From contig CALCGO010000209.1 in NCBI GenBank assembly GCA_937901055.1, positions 1 through 10,205 on the forward strand: a stretch of 10,205 nt of DNA, given 5' to 3'. Made by a program: the position numbers and the translations under genes. Source of the DNA: an uncultured Rhodobacterales bacterium. GTDB lineage: Bacteria > Pseudomonadota > Alphaproteobacteria > Rhodobacterales > Rhodobacteraceae. The notes beneath the pieces were generated by a model, which worked only from the letters and a program-made list of their open reading frames with translations, had not been told where the DNA came from and ran no database searches. Below are positions 7,186 through 10,205 of the stretch, piece by piece (position 1 is the first letter of the stretch; every line of letters begins with the position of its first letter).

Positions 7186-7341
7186 TTATGTAGCCGTAGG
7201 ATAACCACAAAGATCATAGACATTGCTCTGTAGGCTCTGTGGATGTGGTTCAACAAAAACATCTTGGGAAACCGCGGCGCTGGAAAATCCCAAAATGGCC
7301 GATCCCAAAGCGGTAGTCGGCAAATTTAACAAGTTCTTCAT
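7186..7341 (-). CDS. Doubtful small secreted protein, unrecognised
   Basis: A 51-codon frame starts at ATG 7341, with AGG 5-6 nt upstream on the minus strand. The product begins MKNLLNLPTTALGSAIL and has a signal-peptide-like N-terminus with possible cleavage near SSAAVSQD, leaving about 25 residues. After the TAA stop the same frame stays open for another 44 codons, including HFIKQEYCDEGDPQWRF, before TGA at about 7054. This could be a small exported protein, a gene broken by a stop codon, or chance. I do not recognise the family, and it overlaps a plus-strand open frame, so confidence is low. Confidence 0.25.
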   Translation of the reverse strand: MKNLLNLPTTALGSAILGFSSAAVSQDVFVEPHPQSLQSNVYDLCGYPTAT

Positions 7342-7498
7342 TTCTACCTGTTTGGCATTCGCTTTCTTGAAGGGGCACGAGTCACCAAGCCATACAATCA
7401 TTAGGTGTTTAGAAGTAGCGAAAACTCGCGCTAGTCAAACAGGATTTCCACCGAGTCCACTTATTGGACAAATCCGTCGCACCGTTGCATCCGTATTA

Positions 7499-7693
7499 TC
7501 TCGGCGGCTATCTGCCGCGTCCGTACTGCCTTTGCTTGATGCCGCTGGCTTTGTTCCCGGTGCCATAAACGAACCCGAAGTTTTGGCGCGGCTCTCGCTG
7601 CTTTACGCGGCGTTGCCATGTTTTTTGAAACTAATCGCCATATCTATACTTTTCTCGTTCCAACGAAACAAACGTGGCCTTGATCCAATCTAA
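7499..7693 (+). pseudogene. C-terminal remnant of an MFS (GPH-type) transporter
   Basis: The plus frame from about 7499 to the TAA at 7691 encodes LSAASVLPLLDAAGFVPG, then NEPEVLARLSLLYAALPC and FLKLIAISILFSFQ. This resembles the last two membrane helices and the inter-helix loop of sugar/cation symporters of the GPH family: PLL-x-AGF, an acidic loop, LLYA-x-LP, and K-x-x-AI before the final helix. The upstream part of the open frame (from 7223) does not resemble a transporter, and the expected 300 or more preceding residues are missing, so I read it as a truncated, decayed gene. A GPH-type transporter gene is a known neighbour in some rpoE-chrR regulons, which fits a former member of the adjacent locus. 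The family assignment is by eye. Confidence 0.45.
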
Positions 7694-7734
7694 AATTCTT
7701 GTTTTTCATATACTGGGGCAAACCCGCGCTTGAA

Positions 7735-7761
7735 TTGAACATTTTTAATTGAATGCTTCAA
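7735..7761 (-). terminator. AT-rich hairpin at the 3' end of the rpoE-chrR operon
   Basis: On the minus strand TTGAAGCATT pairs with AATGTTCAA (9 bp with one bulged G) around an 8-nt loop. It overlaps the stop codon of the last gene in the operon. No U-run follows, so it is only a weak terminator candidate. Confidence 0.25.
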
Positions 7762-8264
7762 ATCAAAGGATCATGAGCCCATTGCAAGAGTGCTTGGCGT
7801 TGACGAGGTCTGCAAAATATGTCGCCAGGATAGCAGTTAGCGCGGATTTGCCCTGAATGTCTGGCAAATCCTCTCCATCGCTTGATTTGGATCTTGTCGA
7901 TATCAATTAGCCGGCGGCCCATGTAATACCTACAATACCATTGAAACCATCCGCGCGGATCAGGGGCAAAGATCCACCCTTTTTGCTGCCAAACAACTAA
8001 GGATTGCCGACTTTTGACGCCAAAGTAGTTGAGTTGAGGGTCAGGAAGCGCGCTAAGCTTTGCATTTCTGAACCATTCCGTCGGGAACTCGCTGGTACAA
8101 TCGTTCAGATAACGGCCCTCAAATACCCCCATTTCCAACATCACTTGTGGTGTGTGGTGCGGCAAAAAGCTATCAGAAAACTCTTTGCCGATGGGTGCCG
8201 AGAGCTCGTAATTGTAATTTGACTGCATGCGATCGTTGACGATGATTTTCGTTTGCACGTTCAT
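7758..8264 (-). CDS. Conserved Trp-rich hypothetical protein, third gene of the rpoE-chrR operon
   Basis: A soluble protein of 168 residues without signal peptide or membrane helix. It is unusually rich in aromatics: seven Trp, with the cluster DPRGWFQWYCRYYMGRR at about residues 102-118. It has four Cys (56, 111, 144, 151), the last two in NCYPGDIFCRPRQRQALLQW, a basic C-terminus. The pattern YELSAP...MLEMGVFEGRYLNDC...EFP-x-EWF...NYFGV is one I associate with a conserved uncharacterised family in Rhodobacterales and some photosynthetic eukaryotes; I know no established function. It starts 28 nt after the chrR stop with a modest GGA 7-8 nt upstream of ATG 8264, and lies in the same transcription unit, so it is probably expressed with the singlet-oxygen response. 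A role in light or photooxidative stress is inference from context. Confidence 0.75.
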   Translation of the reverse strand: MNVQTKIIVNDRMQSNYNYELSAPIGKEFSDSFLPHHTPQVMLEMGVFEGRYLNDCTSEFPTEWFRNAKLSALPDPQLNYFGVKSRQSLVVWQQKGWIFAPDPRGWFQWYCRYYMGRRLIDIDKIQIKRWRGFARHSGQIRANCYPGDIFCRPRQRQALLQWAHDPLI

Positions 8265-8292
8265 GCTGAATCCAATTCTCTGCAGACCGATA

Positions 8293-8943
8293 CTAAATTT
8301 TGATGAAAGGTTGCAAAAGTCTTGGAATTAGGCCGCTGAATTTCAAAGGCGCATCCGTTGCCGCCAAACAGATGCAATCTATTCCGACCTCAGCTATTGG
8401 CGTATGTGTCAGATCCTCATCTCCAAATTCCACGTCTCCGCGCGCAAATCGGTCTATTTCATCCGAAAAAGCACCCTGAAGTATAAGGGTCATTTCCAAC
8501 CCACCATGACTGTGATCCGGAACAGCTGTTCCCGCGGGAATATATAGGAGACGTACGTTGGCGTCATTTGCGGTTGGCAAAATCGCCTGTTTCACACCAC
8601 CGCCAATTTTGCGCCACTTCACTTTTTCCGGCCCACCGCCAACATATTTTTGCAACGGCACCGGAAAGTCGGATTTCTCGTAAGACACTTCTTGAGCTGG
8701 CTCTTGGCCGTTCGCAATTAAATCCATCGTCGCGGCAAGCGCACCTGCGGAAAGCTCGGATTTGCCTGATTGCTCCAAAACTGCACCGCCCAAGGCATCA
8801 AATCCTTCCAAAGCACTACGACATTGTGCGCACAATGATACATGACAAGCTACAACAAGACTATAAGCCTCTGGTAGGGAACCAGCAGAATAAGCCAACA
8901 TCACAGAGTCGGTCAGATGATGTTTGATCTGAAGATTTTTCAT
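8293..8943 (-). CDS. chrR: ChrR zinc anti-sigma factor with C-terminal cupin domain
   Basis: This 216-residue anti-sigma factor binds and silences RpoE until singlet oxygen or a related signal is present. The N-terminal zinc-binding anti-sigma domain (about residues 1-80) has H9, H34, C38 and C41 (HHLTD ... CHVSLCAQCR), with the spacing of the zinc ligands in Rhodobacter sphaeroides ChrR. The cupin-like domain (about 105-200) has H144 and H146 in PDHSHGG, E150, and H180, again in the spacing of the R. sphaeroides metal site. C190 and C192 (DCICLA) correspond to the cysteine pair noted near the C-terminus of that protein. All key residues appear present, so the switch should be functional. It overlaps the rpoE stop by 4 nt (ATGA), ensuring coupled, balanced synthesis of sigma and anti-sigma factor. 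Confidence 0.95.
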   Translation of the reverse strand: MKNLQIKHHLTDSVMLAYSAGSLPEAYSLVVACHVSLCAQCRSALEGFDALGGAVLEQSGKSELSAGALAATMDLIANGQEPAQEVSYEKSDFPVPLQKYVGGGPEKVKWRKIGGGVKQAILPTANDANVRLLYIPAGTAVPDHSHGGLEMTLILQGAFSDEIDRFARGDVEFGDEDLTHTPIAEVGIDCICLAATDAPLKFSGLIPRLLQPFIKI

Positions 8944-9539
8944 GTTGATCTCGTCAATTCGTGGCGAATACGTTCTAATCCCAAGCGTATTCGGGATTTT
9001 ATGGTTCCTAAAGCAATTCCAGTCTCTGCGGCAATTTCGCTATGGCTCATATCGCCGAAAAATGCGCGTTCAATTAGCTCACGCTGTGCATCCGGCAGCT
9101 TCCCAACAGCCCTTCGAAGCCCGGATTCTTCTTGGGCTGTTTCCAATGCAACAGAAGCATCGTCTTCTTCGGCGCCCATCCAGCTGATATCTTCTGGTTC
9201 AGGTCTTTTTTGTTTACGAATAGCATCGATATTTTTGTTTCTGGCAATCGTGAAGATCCAGGTGGAAGCGCTAGACTGGGCAGGATTAAACATACCAGCT
9301 TTTTGCCAAACCGTGGCCAATGCTTCTTGGGTTGCTTCCTCAGCTTGTGCGCCGGACCCCCCAGATTTCATCAAATATGATTTTACCCGCGGTGCAAAAT
9401 GATTGAAGAGAAGAACAAATGCCGCCTGATCTTGATTGTCACGCACACTGATTAGGCAGAGTGTCCACTCATCTGAACGCGGCTTTTGCTTTTCCGAACC
9501 GTTCTCGATCGTTTCGCCTTTCTTCCGAGCATAATTCAT
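8940..9539 (-). CDS. rpoE: ECF sigma factor RpoE (ECF11/ChrR-controlled type)
   Basis: Extracytoplasmic-function sigma factor that directs RNA polymerase to photooxidative-stress promoters. From ATG 9539 it has 199 residues. Region 2 (about residues 22-88) has AFVLLFNHFAPRVKSYL, AEEATQEALATVW, and the -10 binding STWIFTIARNKNIDAIRKQ followed by RPEPEDI, a hallmark of ChrR-controlled RpoE. Region 4 (about 125-190) has LPDAQRELIERAFFGDMSHSEIA and GTIKSRIRLGLERIRHEL, which contacts the -35 element. The frame is open to ATG 9593 (217 residues), with another ATG at 9581. I chose 9539 because the predicted transcription start falls at about 9594, which would make 9593 leaderless, and R. sphaeroides RpoE is shorter still. 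No start has a good ribosome-binding site. Expression is probably autoregulated. Confidence 0.93.
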   Translation of the reverse strand: MNYARKKGETIENGSEKQKPRSDEWTLCLISVRDNQDQAAFVLLFNHFAPRVKSYLMKSGGSGAQAEEATQEALATVWQKAGMFNPAQSSASTWIFTIARNKNIDAIRKQKRPEPEDISWMGAEEDDASVALETAQEESGLRRAVGKLPDAQRELIERAFFGDMSHSEIAAETGIALGTIKSRIRLGLERIRHELTRST

Positions 9540-9600
9540 TACCCCGACTGGGATAAAGCCCTGCTGCTTAGCTGATGTCATTCTTGCTATCATAATGTGT

Positions 9601-9627
9601 ATACGAATCTATCATGTAAATGGATCA
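9601..9627 (-). promoter_or_regulatory. RpoE-dependent promoter of rpoE-chrR
   Basis: The minus strand reads TGATCC (9627-9622), a 15-nt spacer, then TCGTAT (9606-9601). TGATCC is the known -35 core for R. sphaeroides RpoE. The element is repeated exactly, in the opposite orientation, 22 nt away in front of the oxidoreductase gene. Transcription should start near 9594, implying autoregulation. Confidence 0.78.
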
Positions 9628-9649
9628 AATTATTTTTCCTGTAATTTTG

Positions 9650-9676
9650 TGATCCAATTGCTTCGCCTGATCGTAT
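9650..9676 (+). promoter_or_regulatory. RpoE-dependent promoter of the FAD oxidoreductase gene
   Basis: The plus strand reads TGATCC (9650-9655), a 15-nt spacer, then TCGTAT (9671-9676), identical in both boxes and in spacing to the divergent rpoE promoter. The predicted transcription start is near 9683, leaving a leader of about 24 nt that contains GGAGG. Confidence 0.78.
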
Positions 9677-9695
9677 TGAAAGCAATAGAAATATT

Positions 9696-9700
9696 GGAGG
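9696..9700 (+). promoter_or_regulatory. Ribosome-binding site of the FAD oxidoreductase gene
   Basis: GGAGG with a 6-nt spacer precedes ATG 9707. It fixes the start of the right-edge gene. Confidence 0.8.
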
Positions 9701-9706
9701 CAGAAG

Positions 9707-10205
9707 ATGCCATTTGATTTAGTTAGCGAAAAACGGGTTGCAATTATTGGTAGCGGGATATCCGGCTTAGCTGCAGCATATGAACTGTCTGCATTTAGAA
9801 ATGTAACATTGTATGAAGCTGGTTCACGTCTTGGCGGGCATGCGCGGACCGTGATGGCCGGCAAAAACGACAACATTCCTGTCGACACAGGGTTTATTGT
9901 ATTCAACTATCCCAATTACCCAAACCTGACACGAATGTTTTCTGAGCTAGATGTGCCCGTCAAGAAAAGTAATATGAACTTCGCGGCTTCAATCGATGGT
10001 GGAAGAATTGAATATGGACTGAGATCTTTCAAAGCATTGTTTGCTCAGAAACGGAATATCATCCGTCCACAGTTTTGGCGCATGTTGGCTGACATTGCGC
10101 GATTCAACAAACAGGCCGTAGCGATGTCCAAAGACGCTGATTTAAGCGTCGCAGGGTTGCTTGACAAAATGAAGATGGGGAAATGGTTCCGTGAATACTA
10201 TTTGC
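9707..10205 (+). CDS. FAD-dependent amine-oxidase-like oxidoreductase, 3' end beyond window
   Basis: The frame from ATG 9707 stays open for 166 codons to the right edge, so only the N-terminal part is seen. VAIIGSGISGLAAAYEL at about residues 11-27 is a Rossmann-type FAD dinucleotide-binding motif (GxGxxG). VTLYEAGSRLGGHARTV at about 33-49 gives the Glu that binds the ribose and the following RxGG motif of the amine oxidase/phytoene desaturase superfamily. VDTGFIVFNYPNYPNL at about 59-74 is typical of the subgroup annotated as NAD/FAD-binding protein beside DUF1365 and cyclopropane-fatty-acyl synthase genes. A homologue in this position, next to rpoE-chrR, is an RpoE target in R. sphaeroides (RSP_1091) and has been linked to modified (furan) fatty acid synthesis. 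That exact function here is inference. The RpoE-type promoter directly upstream supports membership in the same regulon. Confidence 0.88.
   Translation, partial: MPFDLVSEKRVAIIGSGISGLAAAYELSAFRNVTLYEAGSRLGGHARTVMAGKNDNIPVDTGFIVFNYPNYPNLTRMFSELDVPVKKSNMNFAASIDGGRIEYGLRSFKALFAQKRNIIRPQFWRMLADIARFNKQAVAMSKDADLSVAGLLDKMKMGKWFREYYL

Noticed and set aside
7223..7498. 5' part of the 156-codon plus frame as an intact membrane protein gene
   Set aside because: Only the C-terminal 65 codons look transporter-like. The first 90 residues are low in hydrophobic segments, lack a ribosome-binding site and do not resemble any family, so an intact gene is unlikely.
7681..7710. TGATCC at 7681-7686 as another RpoE promoter
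   Set aside because: No TCGTAT or similar box at 14-17 nt spacing, and no gene follows on the plus strand.
7769..7774. Minus-strand TGATCC near the end of the hypothetical gene
   Set aside because: It is part of the coding sequence (Asp-Pro codons region) and lacks a matching -10 box downstream.
9625..9906. 93-codon minus-strand open frame over the divergent promoter and oxidoreductase start
   Set aside because: It overlaps the two matched promoters and the FAD-binding motif coding region on the other strand; its translation is unlike any protein I recognise.
1..10205. CRISPR arrays, tRNA or rRNA genes, insertion sequences
   Set aside because: No regularly spaced repeats, no cloverleaf or rRNA-like segments, and no transposase-like frames with terminal inverted repeats were seen on either strand.

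Overview
The window looks like a chromosomal segment of a moderate-GC alphaproteobacterium, most likely a marine Rhodobacterales/Roseobacter-type organism. The basis is the rpoE-chrR locus, whose protein residues and promoter type match the Rhodobacter sphaeroides singlet-oxygen system, and the TctABC-TctDE transporter/regulator set that this group carries in many copies. The taxonomic call is inference from gene content; no rRNA or other marker gene is present.

Region 1 (1-3661, minus strand) is one tightly packed operon, tctC-tctB-tctA-atuA-like. It encodes a tripartite tricarboxylate transporter (TTT family): a periplasmic binding protein, a small membrane subunit and a large membrane subunit. 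An AtuA/DUF1446-family enzyme follows and runs off the left edge. The junctions are TAATG (tctC/tctB), 3 nt (tctB/tctA) and 0 nt (tctA/atuA), so transport and the AtuA-like step are almost certainly co-expressed. The leftmost gene was found by translating the minus strand; it has no stop codon inside the window.

Region 2 (3662-3785) is a divergent control region. It contains an AGGAGG ribosome-binding site for tctC, a TTGACA element, two inverted repeats and an 11-bp tandem repeat of the type OmpR-family regulators bind.

Region 3 (3762-6840, plus strand) is a three-gene operon with overlapping genes: a TctD-type response regulator, a TctE-type histidine kinase, and an orphan periplasmic solute-binding protein with no ABC permease or ATPase nearby. 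The arrangement suggests a periplasmic ligand-sensing module that controls the divergent transporter.

Region 4 (6841-7757) is about 0.9 kb without an intact recognisable gene. It holds a long imperfect hairpin, a doubtful small secreted ORF on the minus strand, and what looks like the C-terminal remnant of an MFS (GPH-type) transporter on the plus strand.

Region 5 (7758-10205) is an RpoE-ChrR singlet-oxygen/photooxidative stress locus. On the minus strand lie rpoE (ECF sigma factor), chrR (zinc anti-sigma factor with a cupin domain) and a conserved Trp-rich hypothetical gene. Divergently on the plus strand is an FAD-dependent amine-oxidase-like protein, cut by the right edge. The two directions are served by a mirror-image pair of promoters, each TGATCC-N15-TCGTAT, so one sigma factor should both autoregulate and fire the oxidoreductase gene.
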